From an uncultured Alphaproteobacteria bacterium (GTDB lineage Bacteria > Pseudomonadota > Alphaproteobacteria > RF32 > CAG-239): a DNA stretch of 64,000 bases. This document shows, piece after piece, positions 16,435 to 25,081 of this stretch. The notes beneath the pieces are model-generated. The model was given only the letters and a program-made list of their open reading frames with translations. It did no database searches and had not been told where the DNA came from. The first letter of the stretch is position 1. Each line of letters begins with the position of its first letter. A program made the translations under genes and the position numbers. The DNA is taken from assembly GCA_910587405.1 (NCBI GenBank), contig CAJUKS010000002.1:143645-207644 (forward strand), written 5' to 3'.

Positions 16435-17970
16435 ATGAGACAAAAACCTGTAATGTTGTTAATTCTCGACGGCTGGGGCTATCGCAAAGAGATTACCGCC
16501 GACAACGCCATCGAACAAGGACATACTCCCAACTGGCACCGCTGCCTGCAGGAATATCCCCACTGCCTGATTCAGACCTCAGGCCTTGCGGTCGGCCTGC
16601 CGGACGGTCAGATGGGCAATTCGGAAGTCGGCCACACCAATCTCGGCGCCGGACGGGTGGTTATGCAGGATCTGCCCAAGATTGACCTTGCGGTTCAAAA
16701 CGGAAGCCTGGCCGAAAATCCGGTTTTGCTCAAGCTGATCGACACTCTGAAGAACAACGGCAAAACCTGCCACCTGATGGGCCTGATGTCTCCGGGCGGC
16801 GTGCATTCTTCGCAGAAACACATTGTCGCTTTGGCGGATATTCTCAATCGTCATGGTATCAAAACCGACGTTCACGCTTTTTTGGACGGCCGTGATACGC
16901 CGCCGGAATCGGCTGCCGGATTCGCGGAAGAATTTGAAAAAGAAACCGCAGAAATGGCAAATGTTAAAATTGCGACGGTGGCCGGCCGTTTTTACGCGAT
17001 GGACCGCGACAAACGTTGGGACCGGGTCGAAAAAGCCTATGACAACATGGTCCTTGCCGACGGCAAACGTTACGAGAATGCCGTCGATGCCATTAAAGCT
17101 TCGTACGCAGACAAAGTCAGCGACGAATTCGTGGTTCCCTGCGTGATCGGCGATTATCACGGTTTTGAAGACGGCGACGCCGTTCTGATGGCCAACTTCC
17201 GCGCCGACCGTGCCCGTGAAATTTTGTATGCGCTGGCCGACAAAACCTTTGACGGGTTTGCGCGCAAAAAAGTTATCGACTTGTCAATGGCGGTCGGCAT
17301 GACCGAATATTCGGTTGACCATAACCGCTTTATGCAAACAATGTTCCCGCCCGAAGCGCTGACCCATATTTTCGGCGAAGTGATTGCCGAACACGGCCTG
17401 AGTCAGCTGCGAATTGCCGAAACCGAAAAATATGCTCACGTCACCTTCTTCTTTAACGGCGGCGAAGAAAAAGAATTTGCCGGAGAATCGCGCATTTTGG
17501 TGCCGAGCCCAAAAGTTGCCACTTACGATCTCAAACCCGAAATGTCGGTTTATGAAGTGACCGAACATTTGGTCGACGCAATCGAAAATCAGAAATTTGA
17601 CGTCATCATCTGCAATTTTGCCAACGGCGACATGGTCGGTCACACCGGGATCATGGAAGCGGCTTTGAAAGCGGTTGCCGCAGTAGACGACTGCCTCGGC
17701 AAAGTGGTCAAAGCGATCAAAGACGTCGACGGCGTCCTCCTGGTTACCGCCGACCACGGCAATGCGGAAAAAATGGTTGACGAAAAAACCGGACAGCCTT
17801 ATACCGCCCACACCGTCGGCGACGTTCAGGCCGTTTTGGTCAACGGTCCCAAAGACGTCACCGCGTTGGATAACGGCAAACTGGCCGACATCTCGCCGAC
17901 GCTTCTCGATTTGCTGAAAATCGAAAAACCGGCCGAAATGACCGGAAAATCGCTGCTGGTCCGTCAATAA
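16435..17970 (+). CDS. gpmI: 2,3-bisphosphoglycerate-independent phosphoglycerate mutase
   Basis: Interconverts 3- and 2-phosphoglycerate in glycolysis with two metal ions and a phospho-Ser intermediate. At 511 residues it has the family's usual length. Visible motifs: LLILDGWGYR at the N-terminus (metal Asp), GQMGNSEVGHTNLGAG with the catalytic Ser at about 64, FLDGRDTPP, NFRADRARE, and TADHGNAEKM plus YTAHT near the C-terminus for the second metal. The ATG at 16435 follows TAAGGAAAACATC. The next gene starts 23 bases after the stop; the gpmI-envC-ctpA-rppH order is common in alphaproteobacteria. Confidence 0.97.
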   Translation: MRQKPVMLLILDGWGYRKEITADNAIEQGHTPNWHRCLQEYPHCLIQTSGLAVGLPDGQMGNSEVGHTNLGAGRVVMQDLPKIDLAVQNGSLAENPVLLKLIDTLKNNGKTCHLMGLMSPGGVHSSQKHIVALADILNRHGIKTDVHAFLDGRDTPPESAAGFAEEFEKETAEMANVKIATVAGRFYAMDRDKRWDRVEKAYDNMVLADGKRYENAVDAIKASYADKVSDEFVVPCVIGDYHGFEDGDAVLMANFRADRAREILYALADKTFDGFARKKVIDLSMAVGMTEYSVDHNRFMQTMFPPEALTHIFGEVIAEHGLSQLRIAETEKYAHVTFFFNGGEEKEFAGESRILVPSPKVATYDLKPEMSVYEVTEHLVDAIENQKFDVIICNFANGDMVGHTGIMEAALKAVAAVDDCLGKVVKAIKDVDGVLLVTADHGNAEKMVDEKTGQPYTAHTVGDVQAVLVNGPKDVTALDNGKLADISPTLLDLLKIEKPAEMTGKSLLVRQ

Positions 17971-17993
17971 GACTCTGAAGGGGACGAACGCCG

Positions 17994-19277
17994 TTGAAAC
18001 TGCAAACCGTCATTTTTACCGTCGTAAGCTTTCTGCTGATCACTTCATCGGCAGCGGCGGCGGTCGTCTCCAAAAAAGATCTGGAAGCGATCCAGATGCA
18101 GGTCGAACAAAAAAGCGTCGAGCATAAGCGCCTGCAGGCTCAAGCGGCTCAGATCAGCGTCGAAATGGCGGAAGTCAGCCGTCAAATGGTCAAAAAAGCC
18201 AAGCAAATTCAAAATACCGAAGACAAAATTTCACGGACCGAAAAAGAACTGGCCGCTTTGCAAAAAGAACTCAAAGCTGCCGAAGAAAATTTTATGGCCG
18301 AAGACGAAAATCTGATCAAGACCTTATACGCCTTGCAGAATTTGGCCCTCAAACCGACCGAATCTCTGTTTGTTCAGCCGCTGACCCCGGTCGAGATTAT
18401 TCGCAGTGCGATGCTGCTGCGCGAAACCGTGCCTTTTCTGGCCGAAGAAGCCGCTCAAATTCGCGACAAACTCAACAATATCGCTGCCAAAAAAAGCAAA
18501 ATCGAACAACAGGTCAAAAACATTTCACGCAGCAAGCTGGCGCTGGAAAAAGAACATCGCCAAATGAAAGAGCTGATACAGAAAAAATCAAAAATTCGCA
18601 GCCGGATCGAGACCCGAAGCGCCGCCGCCAAGCAAAAGATTCAGCAACTTGCCGCACAGGCCAAAGACATCAAGGAACTGCTGCTGAAGTTGGAAAAAGA
18701 ACGCAAAGCCCGCGAAAAAATCGAACGCGAACGGTTGGAAAAAGCACGCCGCGAACGCGAACAGCTGGAACGTTATCGCGCCGAACAGGAAGCGTTGGCG
18801 GTTAATCAGCGCCGCGAAAAAGAACGGCTTGAACAGGCGCGCAGCGATGACTTGATAAAAGAGCAAACAGCGTTTATAAAGGATATCGGCAAAAACTTTG
18901 AAAAAGCCAAGGGCAAACTTTCGATGCCGGCCCGCGGGCCGGTGGTAGTCGCCTACGGCCAGGAAACCGCCAAGGGCGTCAGCTCAAAGGGGATTACGAT
19001 TAAGACTCGCAGCGAAGCTCAGGTGATTTCGCCGTTTGACGGCTCGGTCATTTTTGCCGGACCGTTCCGCGGCTACGGAAAAATTATTATCGTGGAACAC
19101 GGAGAGCATTATATGTCATTGCTGGCCGGGCTGGAAAACATTGACTGCGAAGTCGGACAAATGCTGCTGGCCGGGGAACCGATCGGACAAATGCCCAAAA
19201 ACGACGAAGCCAAACTTTATGTCGAGCTGCGTAAAGACAGCCGGCCGATTGATCCGGAAGCATGGATCGCCAAATAA
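17994..19277 (+). CDS. envC: EnvC-like murein hydrolase activator (coiled coil plus degenerate LytM domain)
   Basis: Periplasmic protein, 427 residues. It has a signal peptide (about 1-22, ending SSAAAA), a long coiled coil (about 28-290, rich in KRE/Q heptads), then a LytM/M23 domain (about 305-425). The zinc ligands expected of active M23 peptidases are missing: the HxxxD site is replaced by SSKGITI, and the HxH end reads LYVELRK. EnvC proteins are known to be inactive in this way and to activate amidases at division. The TTG start at 17994 is preceded by AGGGGAC. It sits between gpmI and ctpA in one operon. Confidence 0.85.
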   Translation: MKLQTVIFTVVSFLLITSSAAAAVVSKKDLEAIQMQVEQKSVEHKRLQAQAAQISVEMAEVSRQMVKKAKQIQNTEDKISRTEKELAALQKELKAAEENFMAEDENLIKTLYALQNLALKPTESLFVQPLTPVEIIRSAMLLRETVPFLAEEAAQIRDKLNNIAAKKSKIEQQVKNISRSKLALEKEHRQMKELIQKKSKIRSRIETRSAAAKQKIQQLAAQAKDIKELLLKLEKERKAREKIERERLEKARREREQLERYRAEQEALAVNQRREKERLEQARSDDLIKEQTAFIKDIGKNFEKAKGKLSMPARGPVVVAYGQETAKGVSSKGITIKTRSEAQVISPFDGSVIFAGPFRGYGKIIIVEHGEHYMSLLAGLENIDCEVGQMLLAGEPIGQMPKNDEAKLYVELRKDSRPIDPEAWIAK

Positions 19278-19301
19278 AAACAATAAAACAGGATAAACAC
19301 G

Positions 19302-20612
19302 ATGTGGAAAAAATTACTGATAATCGCTTTAATCGCCAACATTTCAATGACTGCGGCCAGTTGCGTCACCGCTGCCGACAATAAGGCGCAAAAGGAAGAG
19401 GAAGAACCGGCCGACACCTACGAAATGCTGAATATGCTCGGCGAAATCATGGAACGGACCAAAGTTTCTTACGTTGAAGAAGTCAGTGACAAAAAACTGA
19501 TCGAATCGGCGATCAACGGCATGCTTTCCTCTCTGGATCCGCATTCCAGCTTTTTGGACGCCAAAAGTTTTCAGTATCTGAACGAACAGACCCAAGGAAA
19601 ATTCGGCGGTCTCGGCCTTGAAGTCACGATGGAAAACGGCGTCGTCAAAGTGGTTTCGCCGATCGACGACACCCCGGCGTTCAAAGCAGGCCTGAAACCC
19701 GGCGACTACATCATCAGCCTTGACGGCACCACCGTCGTCGGCATGTCGCTTAACGAAGCGGTTGACAAAATGCGCGGCAAAGCCGGCACCAAAATCAAAC
19801 TGACGATCCGCCGCGGCGTCGAAAAACCGTTTGACGTTACCTTAAAACGCGAAGAAATCAAAATCCGTTCGGTTAAAAGCGACATAAAAAGCAAAGACGT
19901 CGCTTATATCCGCATTTCTTCTTTCAGCGAAGGAATCGACAAGAATATTAAAGAAGCGTTGGAAAAAATACGCAAAGAAAACAAAGAACCGATCAAAGGC
20001 GTTGTAATCGACGTCCGCAACAATCCCGGCGGCCTGCTGGATCAGGCGGTAGCGGTTTCCGACCTGTTTCTGGACAAGGGCGAAATCGTTTCCACTCGCT
20101 CGCGCAACGAAGAAGACACCGTCAAATACAATGCGACCAAAGGCGACATTGCCGAAGGTCTGCCGATTGTGGTGCTGATTAACGACGGATCGGCCTCGGC
20201 CTCGGAAATCCTTGCCGGCGCTTTGCAGGATCATAAAAGAGCCGTTGTTCTGGGCGAAAAATCATTTGGCAAAGGATCGGTGCAAAGCGTCATTCCGTTC
20301 CCCAAGTACGGCGCCATTCGCCTGACCACCGCCCGTTATTATACGCCTTCGGGACGTTCGATTCAGGCCAAGGGCATTGAACCGGACATTGAGGTCAAAC
20401 CGGCCAAAATCGAATTGCTGAACGTTGACGGCATGACCATCAGCGAAGCCGAGCTCAAAAATGCACTCAAAAACGACAATATCGAAACCACCGGCGACAA
20501 AAACAAGAAAAACGCCGACAACGGCAGCGACGAAGACTTGCAAAAAGATTATCAACTGCTGCGGGCCGTCGATACCATCAAAGCGCTGAGCATCTACAGC
20601 AACCCGCAATAA
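19302..20612 (+). CDS. ctpA: Carboxy-terminal processing protease (S41)
   Basis: Periplasmic serine protease, 436 residues. Signal sequence about 1-26 (MWKKLLIIALIANISMTAAS); a PDZ domain about 100-190 with the GLGLEV binding loop; then the S41 core with DVRNNPGGLLDQAV, the catalytic Ser in NDGSASASEILAGAL (about 307) and the Lys in GEKSFGKGSVQ about 25 residues later. The C-terminus is charged and low-complexity before a final helical segment. The ATG at 19302 follows ACAGGATAAACACG. Likely substrates are envelope proteins, possibly peptidoglycan hydrolases, given the envC-like gene 24 bases upstream. Confidence 0.95.
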   Translation: MWKKLLIIALIANISMTAASCVTAADNKAQKEEEEPADTYEMLNMLGEIMERTKVSYVEEVSDKKLIESAINGMLSSLDPHSSFLDAKSFQYLNEQTQGKFGGLGLEVTMENGVVKVVSPIDDTPAFKAGLKPGDYIISLDGTTVVGMSLNEAVDKMRGKAGTKIKLTIRRGVEKPFDVTLKREEIKIRSVKSDIKSKDVAYIRISSFSEGIDKNIKEALEKIRKENKEPIKGVVIDVRNNPGGLLDQAVAVSDLFLDKGEIVSTRSRNEEDTVKYNATKGDIAEGLPIVVLINDGSASASEILAGALQDHKRAVVLGEKSFGKGSVQSVIPFPKYGAIRLTTARYYTPSGRSIQAKGIEPDIEVKPAKIELLNVDGMTISEAELKNALKNDNIETTGDKNKKNADNGSDEDLQKDYQLLRAVDTIKALSIYSNPQ

Positions 20613-20675
20613 AAACCTTCGGGGCCGGAACGACAGGGCGCCGAACCGGCCTTATTTTTGAAAAAGGAAAGGCAA

Positions 20676-21131
20676 ATGGACGGCAATTATCGCAAATGTG
20701 TCGGAATCGTTGTTTATCAAAACGATAAAGTTTTGTTGTGCGAAAGAAAAGACACGCCCGGCGGCTGGCAGTTTCCCCAGGGCGGAATCGAAACCGGGGA
20801 ATCTTTGATTGAGGCCGCCCGGCGCGAACTGCGCGAAGAAACTTCGATCATATCGGTTGAACCTGTTTCCGTTATTGAAAAACCGCTGCGGTACGTTTTT
20901 CCGTCTCAAATCAAAAAAGGCCGCAAATGGAAATACGACGGTCAGGAAATGCAATGGGTTTTGTTTCGCTTTTGCGGCCGCGATGAAGAAATCAACTTGC
21001 AAACGGCCGAACCGGAATTTTGCCGCTGGTCGTGGGAAGCTATTGACGAAGCCCCCAAAAAAATTGTAGAATTCAAAAAGCAAGTTTATATTGAGGTGGT
21101 TAAAAAGTTTAAGCCTGAAATAGAGGGTTAA
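20676..21131 (+). CDS. rppH: RNA pyrophosphohydrolase (Nudix)
   Basis: Removes pyrophosphate from 5'-triphosphate RNAs (or hydrolyses dinucleoside polyphosphates), starting mRNA decay. The 151-residue product has the full Nudix box GGIETGESLIEAARRELREE (about 37-56), and the N-terminal YRKCVGIVVYQNDKVLLCER typical of RppH. I use the ATG at 20676 because AAGGAAAGG precedes it; the alternative TTG at 20658 would overlap that site. It closes the gpmI-envC-ctpA run and is followed after three bases by the next gene. Confidence 0.94.
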   Translation: MDGNYRKCVGIVVYQNDKVLLCERKDTPGGWQFPQGGIETGESLIEAARRELREETSIISVEPVSVIEKPLRYVFPSQIKKGRKWKYDGQEMQWVLFRFCGRDEEINLQTAEPEFCRWSWEAIDEAPKKIVEFKKQVYIEVVKKFKPEIEG

Positions 21132-21134
21132 ATA

Positions 21135-21929
21135 ATGGAAGAAACAAAAACAGCCAAAGATATACAGGAATTGATCGATCTTGCTTTCAGCGCCGTTATC
21201 GAAACGTCGGTGCCGCTGGAAACCGATCAGCTGGACGCCCTTGAGAATCTGAGTCAGTACTGCGTCAACGCAGCCCTGCACAATCCGGAAGTGATCAAGC
21301 GACCGCTGAAAGTGGTTTATAAGGCCAACGAAGCGCTGAAAGAAGCTCTGGTTGCCGTCTGTCTGGCTTATTCGCTGATTAACCCACGCCGCAAATTACG
21401 GGAAAATAAGGAGTTCTTTGAAAAGAACATTACCATTTACCAACGCCCCGGCAACATCAAGTTTATCGATTTCGGGCAAATTGCCCCTGACAGCGTTCAA
21501 GCTGCCGTTTATTGGGAAATTGTCGAGGATTGGAAACTCTATTGCGACAAAGAATGCGGCGGCATCAAGGCTCTGGTAGACGAAAAAACCAACCTGGCCG
21601 GATTGGACAATTATATTCGCGGCGGCGATCCGATTTATGAATTTGCCCGTTTTCATCGCAAATATACCGAAAAAACCAAAATTCAGGAAGAAAAAAGCAA
21701 AATTTCGGCTCAGGACGCCTTCCGGAACGCGGTGGTGCAATCGGTCGCTGCCGAAGTCACCAAACAGCAACTGCTGGAAGGGAAAAACCCGATGGAAATC
21801 ATCGACAGCCTACTCAATCAGGCGTCTTCTTATCAAGCGCCCAAAATCGAACGCCGGCGTGAGCCCGAACCGCGTCAGATCGGTTATCGGAAACGTCAGC
21901 GCAGCTATGACGAAGACGATGAAGATTAA
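21135..21929 (+). CDS. Hypothetical protein, coupled to rppH
   Basis: A 264-residue soluble protein that I do not recognise. The N-terminal half looks all-helical (MEETKTAKDIQELIDLAFSA...), the C-terminal ~70 residues are highly charged and probably disordered, ending RRREPEPRQ and DEDDED. There is no signal peptide or membrane segment. The ATG follows the rppH stop by three bases with GAGGG inside the end of rppH as binding site, so the two are probably translated together. A strong terminator follows. A role linked to RNA handling is possible from context only. Confidence 0.75.
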   Translation: MEETKTAKDIQELIDLAFSAVIETSVPLETDQLDALENLSQYCVNAALHNPEVIKRPLKVVYKANEALKEALVAVCLAYSLINPRRKLRENKEFFEKNITIYQRPGNIKFIDFGQIAPDSVQAAVYWEIVEDWKLYCDKECGGIKALVDEKTNLAGLDNYIRGGDPIYEFARFHRKYTEKTKIQEEKSKISAQDAFRNAVVQSVAAEVTKQQLLEGKNPMEIIDSLLNQASSYQAPKIERRREPEPRQIGYRKRQRSYDEDDED

Positions 21930-21940
21930 TAAGGCACTAT

Positions 21941-21968
21941 AAAAATCCCCGTTTAACCGGGGATTTTT
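21941..21968. terminator. Bidirectional Rho-independent terminator
   Basis: AAAAATCCCCG - TTTAA - CCGGGGATTTTT between the convergent hypothetical gene (ends 21929) and rlmN (ends 21979). Confidence 0.9.
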
Positions 21969-21978
21969 ACTTTGCGAC

Positions 21979-23040
21979 TCAGGCCGGATTTTTCTTCGAC
22001 TTCAACTGACCGCAGGCAGCAAGAATATCCTGTCCGCGGGCGGTGCGAATCGGCGCCGCATAGCCATAGGCCTGCAATTTTTCCGAAAAAGCATGAATCC
22101 GATTGTTGGAACTGGGCTGATAATCACAGCCCGGCCACGGGTTAAAAGCAATCAGATTGAACTTGGCATTGATGCCGTATTTTTTCATCAGCGCGTTCAA
22201 CTCGTCGGCATGCGCCGGGGTGTCGTTAAAATCGCGCAGCATCAGATATTCAAAGGTAATATAACCGCCGTGATTTTCCTGATAATCGTGACAAGCCTGC
22301 ATCAGATCGGGCAGCGGATATTTTTTGTTGATCGGCATGATTTGCGAACGCTGTTCATTGTTAGAGGCATGCAGGCTGACCGCCAGCTTGACGCCCATAT
22401 CGCGGTCAATGTTTCGAATATGCGGGATGATGCCCGAAGTCGAAAGCGTAATCCGTCGTTTTGAAAGCGCAATCCCCTCGCCGTCGGTAATAATCTCAAT
22501 CGCCTTAACCACATTTTCGTAATTTTGCAGCGGCTCGCCCATCCCCATCAACACAATATTCGACAGCATCCTTTTTTCGCCGTCCAAATCCCATTCGCGA
22601 TAAACATCGCGCGCCAGCATAAATTGCGACACGATTTCGCCGGCCGTTAAGTTGCGGGTCAGTTTCTGGCTTCCGGTATGACAAAAACGGCAGCCCATCG
22701 CACAACCGATCTGAGTAGAAATACAGACGGCGCCGCGGTCCGCTTCGGGGATATAGACGGTTTCAATCCTCTGTCCGTCGGCGAATTCAAGCAGCCATTT
22801 GCGGGTTTTGTCGGCAGAGAGCTGTTCCGTCGCCACTTTGGGACGGCTCAGCACAAAACAGTCATCCAGTTTTTGACGCAAGGCCTTCGACAGGTTGGTC
22901 ATTTGGTTAAAATCGGTCTTACCGTAAAAATAGACCCACTGCCAGATCTGCTTAAGCCGGAAGGCCGGTTCGCCCAACGCTTTCAGATGCTCGCCCAGCT
23001 CATTGCGGGTCAGGCCGATCAGTTCAATTTTTTCACTCAT
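21979..23040 (-). CDS. rlmN: 23S rRNA/tRNA (adenine-C2)-methyltransferase
   Basis: Radical-SAM enzyme that methylates C2 of A2503 in 23S rRNA and A37 in some tRNAs. The 353-residue product has the cluster motif CAMGCRFC (about 113), the N-terminal GLTRNELGEHL and FRLKQIWQWVY regions, GMGEPLQNYENV, and near the C-terminus RTARGQDILAACGQL with the methyl-carrying Cys. The ATG at 23040 overlaps the TGA of the upstream IalB-family gene (ATGA), so I prefer it to the GTG at 23049. The two genes form a translationally coupled pair, as in other alphaproteobacteria. Confidence 0.96.
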   Translation of the reverse strand: MSEKIELIGLTRNELGEHLKALGEPAFRLKQIWQWVYFYGKTDFNQMTNLSKALRQKLDDCFVLSRPKVATEQLSADKTRKWLLEFADGQRIETVYIPEADRGAVCISTQIGCAMGCRFCHTGSQKLTRNLTAGEIVSQFMLARDVYREWDLDGEKRMLSNIVLMGMGEPLQNYENVVKAIEIITDGEGIALSKRRITLSTSGIIPHIRNIDRDMGVKLAVSLHASNNEQRSQIMPINKKYPLPDLMQACHDYQENHGGYITFEYLMLRDFNDTPAHADELNALMKKYGINAKFNLIAFNPWPGCDYQPSSNNRIHAFSEKLQAYGYAAPIRTARGQDILAACGQLKSKKNPA

Positions 23041-23546
23041 TTGCGGCACTTGGCGCTGATGGCTTTATAAGCGGCGGAAAAGCCGGAAAGCGAATAAGTG
23101 TCTTTGGTGGCGGTTCCTTTTGAAGACTCGCCGGTCACAATCATCCGTTCGCCTTTTTTCATCGCTTCGACCAGTTCGCGATCAACTTTTTCACTGACGG
23201 CCCAGGCCTTGTCTTTGTCGACAAACATCTTGTCAATCGTGGTTTTGCCGATTTTAACCACCACTTTGGCGTCACGCTTATACATATAGCCGGCAACAAA
23301 ATTGACCACATCAAAGCTCTTTTCGGCCGGACGATGAGTGATCACCACATAAATATCGCCGCGCTGGGTATATTTTCCCTCGTCTTTTTGGGGGCTGGAA
23401 GCCATGTAGCAGACAACGTTTTTGCCGTCTTGATAATAAAAGGCCGACCAATCGTTATATTCGCCGAGCAGCTTCGGCGCTTCGGCGCGGGCCGCACCGG
23501 CCGCGGCAAACAAAAAAGCAACGGTCACGATTAAAAGTTTCTTCAT
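23037..23546 (-). CDS. IalB-family (invasion-associated locus B) periplasmic protein
   Basis: A 169-residue secreted protein. The signal peptide spans about 1-22 (MKKLLIVTVAFLFAAAGAARA). The mature protein has the family layout: DWSAFYYQDGKNVVCYMASSP at the start, RGDIYVVITHRP and FVAGYMYKRDA in the middle, and a C-terminal TYSLSGFSAAYKAISAKC; the two Cys may form a disulfide. The family is named from Bartonella, but this rlmN-linked member is general in alphaproteobacteria and not evidence of pathogenicity. Its precise role is not known. The ATG at 23546 is within a usual distance of an A-rich leader; its stop overlaps the rlmN start. Confidence 0.85.
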   Translation of the reverse strand: MKKLLIVTVAFLFAAAGAARAEAPKLLGEYNDWSAFYYQDGKNVVCYMASSPQKDEGKYTQRGDIYVVITHRPAEKSFDVVNFVAGYMYKRDAKVVVKIGKTTIDKMFVDKDKAWAVSEKVDRELVEAMKKGERMIVTGESSKGTATKDTYSLSGFSAAYKAISAKCRK

Positions 23547-23655
23547 TTTGCAATACTCACATTCAGAGGTTAATTCTTACGCAATTGTATTTGAAAAATA
23601 TCTAAAAACGGTTAACATTACAAGTATAAAAAAGTTTTTAAAACGGGGAATTTTT

Positions 23656-24873
23656 ATGATCAGGGACAATTATTTAGACATCAGCCGCATAACCACCGAC
23701 CCCAATGTGCTGAAAATATTTAAAATTGTCAGCCGTCACGGCGGCGCGGTGCGTTTTGTCGGCGGCGCGGTGCGCGATGCGTTGGCCGGATGCAGCGCCT
23801 CCAACCTCGACCTTTCGACCGACCTTTCACCGGACGAACTTGCCGAAGCCTGTGAAGACGTCGGAGTCCGAACCGTTCCGGTCGGTTTGAAAATCGATAC
23901 CCTCGGCGTCCTAGTCAACGGCACTTTATTAGAAATCAGTTCGTTAAAAAAACAGGTCAAAACCGGCAGCGGCCATATCGAAGTGGAATTTACCGACGAC
24001 TGGCAGGCCGACGCCGCTCAGCGTGACCTCACCATCAACGCGGTCTATGCCGACGAAAAAGGCAATGTTTTTGACTATTATAACGGTATTGAAGACTTGG
24101 AAAAAGGAGTCGTCCGTTTTATCGGCGATCCCAACCGGCAAATTCGCGAAGACTATGTGCGCATTTTGCGATTTTTCCGTTTTTATTCCCTGTTCGGCAA
24201 AGCGCCGATCGACCGCAAATCGCTTAAGGCCTGCCGCGAAAACCTGAACGGTTTGAAAAACCTGCCGATGGAACGGGTTCGTGACGAGTTTTTGAAAATT
24301 CTGATGACGCCCAACGCTGCCGACGTTCTTAAAATTATGTTTGAAAACAACATACTCAGCAACTGGCTGGCAGATTCGCCCTATTTGGAACAGTTGGAAA
24401 CCCTGTCCGAGCTGCAAAAACGATACGGTTTTGCCGCCGATGCGGTACGACGGATTTTTGTGCTTTATCACCCCGACAAAACGCTGGCCGAAAATATTGC
24501 AAATCGCTTCAAATTGACCAAACGGCAAAAAGAACGGCTGGTGCGACTGGCAACCGAAAGCCTCAATGTCGGCGACTTAAGCGACGACAGCTGCCGTCAA
24601 CAAACGATTTACCGTTTCGGCAAGGAATTCTGTCTCGATTGCCTGCTGATCAGAGCCTGTGAAAGCAAAACATGCGAAAATATCGAAGCTCAAATCGATC
24701 GGATCAATAATGCGACGGTGCCGGTTTTTCCGATCAGCGGCCGCGACATTGTTCGTTGCGGAATTTGCGGCAATGCACAGATCGGCGCCATTCGCGAACG
24801 GCTGGAAAAAATTTGGTTGGAAAGCCAATTCAAAATAAGCCGGGAAGAACTTTTATCAAAGATAACTCATTGA
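23656..24873 (+). CDS. cca: CCA tRNA nucleotidyltransferase / poly(A) polymerase family
   Basis: Adds or repairs the CCA end of tRNAs. 405 residues. The N-terminal nucleotidyltransferase has FVGGAVRDALAG (about 36-47) and then NLDLSTD, where the family normally has DxD; the first catalytic Asp is thus Asn here. The later RRD-like segment AAQRDLTINAV and DPNRQIREDYVRILRFFRF are well conserved, followed by the helical body. Start ATG 23656 is preceded by GGGGA; the frame upstream has no support. It stands alone between rlmN (divergent) and the autotransporter. If it is the only copy in the genome it must be active, so the Asn deserves a check. Confidence 0.88.
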   Translation: MIRDNYLDISRITTDPNVLKIFKIVSRHGGAVRFVGGAVRDALAGCSASNLDLSTDLSPDELAEACEDVGVRTVPVGLKIDTLGVLVNGTLLEISSLKKQVKTGSGHIEVEFTDDWQADAAQRDLTINAVYADEKGNVFDYYNGIEDLEKGVVRFIGDPNRQIREDYVRILRFFRFYSLFGKAPIDRKSLKACRENLNGLKNLPMERVRDEFLKILMTPNAADVLKIMFENNILSNWLADSPYLEQLETLSELQKRYGFAADAVRRIFVLYHPDKTLAENIANRFKLTKRQKERLVRLATESLNVGDLSDDSCRQQTIYRFGKEFCLDCLLIRACESKTCENIEAQIDRINNATVPVFPISGRDIVRCGICGNAQIGAIRERLEKIWLESQFKISREELLSKITH

Positions 24874-24897
24874 AATAAACTAAAATATTTCCTCAAA

Positions 24898-24939
24898 AAA
24901 AATGTATCAAAAAAAGGTTCATTTTTTTGATACATTTTT
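24898..24939. terminator. AT-rich 18-bp perfect hairpin after cca
   Basis: AAAAATGTATCAAAAAAA (24898-24915) and its exact complement (24922-24939) around GGTTCA. It has a T-rich end on both strands, so it can act as a weak terminator for cca. Part of it also forms one arm of the longer-range inverted repeat with 25038-25054. Confidence 0.5.
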
Positions 24940-25054
24940 AGTGTAGGTTTATTCTTTTTTAAAATCAATTGTAAGTTATTTGAAATCAACAATTTTATTT
25001 ATTTTTTTCCAAATCGGGCATCGACATTTATCCATAGCAAAAAAATGAACCTTT
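24913..25054. repeat. 17-bp inverted repeats flanking 108 bp in front of the autotransporter
   Basis: AAAGGTTCATTTTTTTG at 24913-24929 is the exact reverse complement of 25038-25054. The enclosed AT-rich 108 bases could hold the promoter (for example TTGTAA, 18 bases, TTTTAT), and the second arm ends 27 bases before the ATG. The arrangement is that of an invertible promoter, but poly-A/T tracts make part of the match cheap. Confidence 0.5.
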
Positions 25055-25081
25055 AAATGCATTTTGATAAGGATTGTGTAA

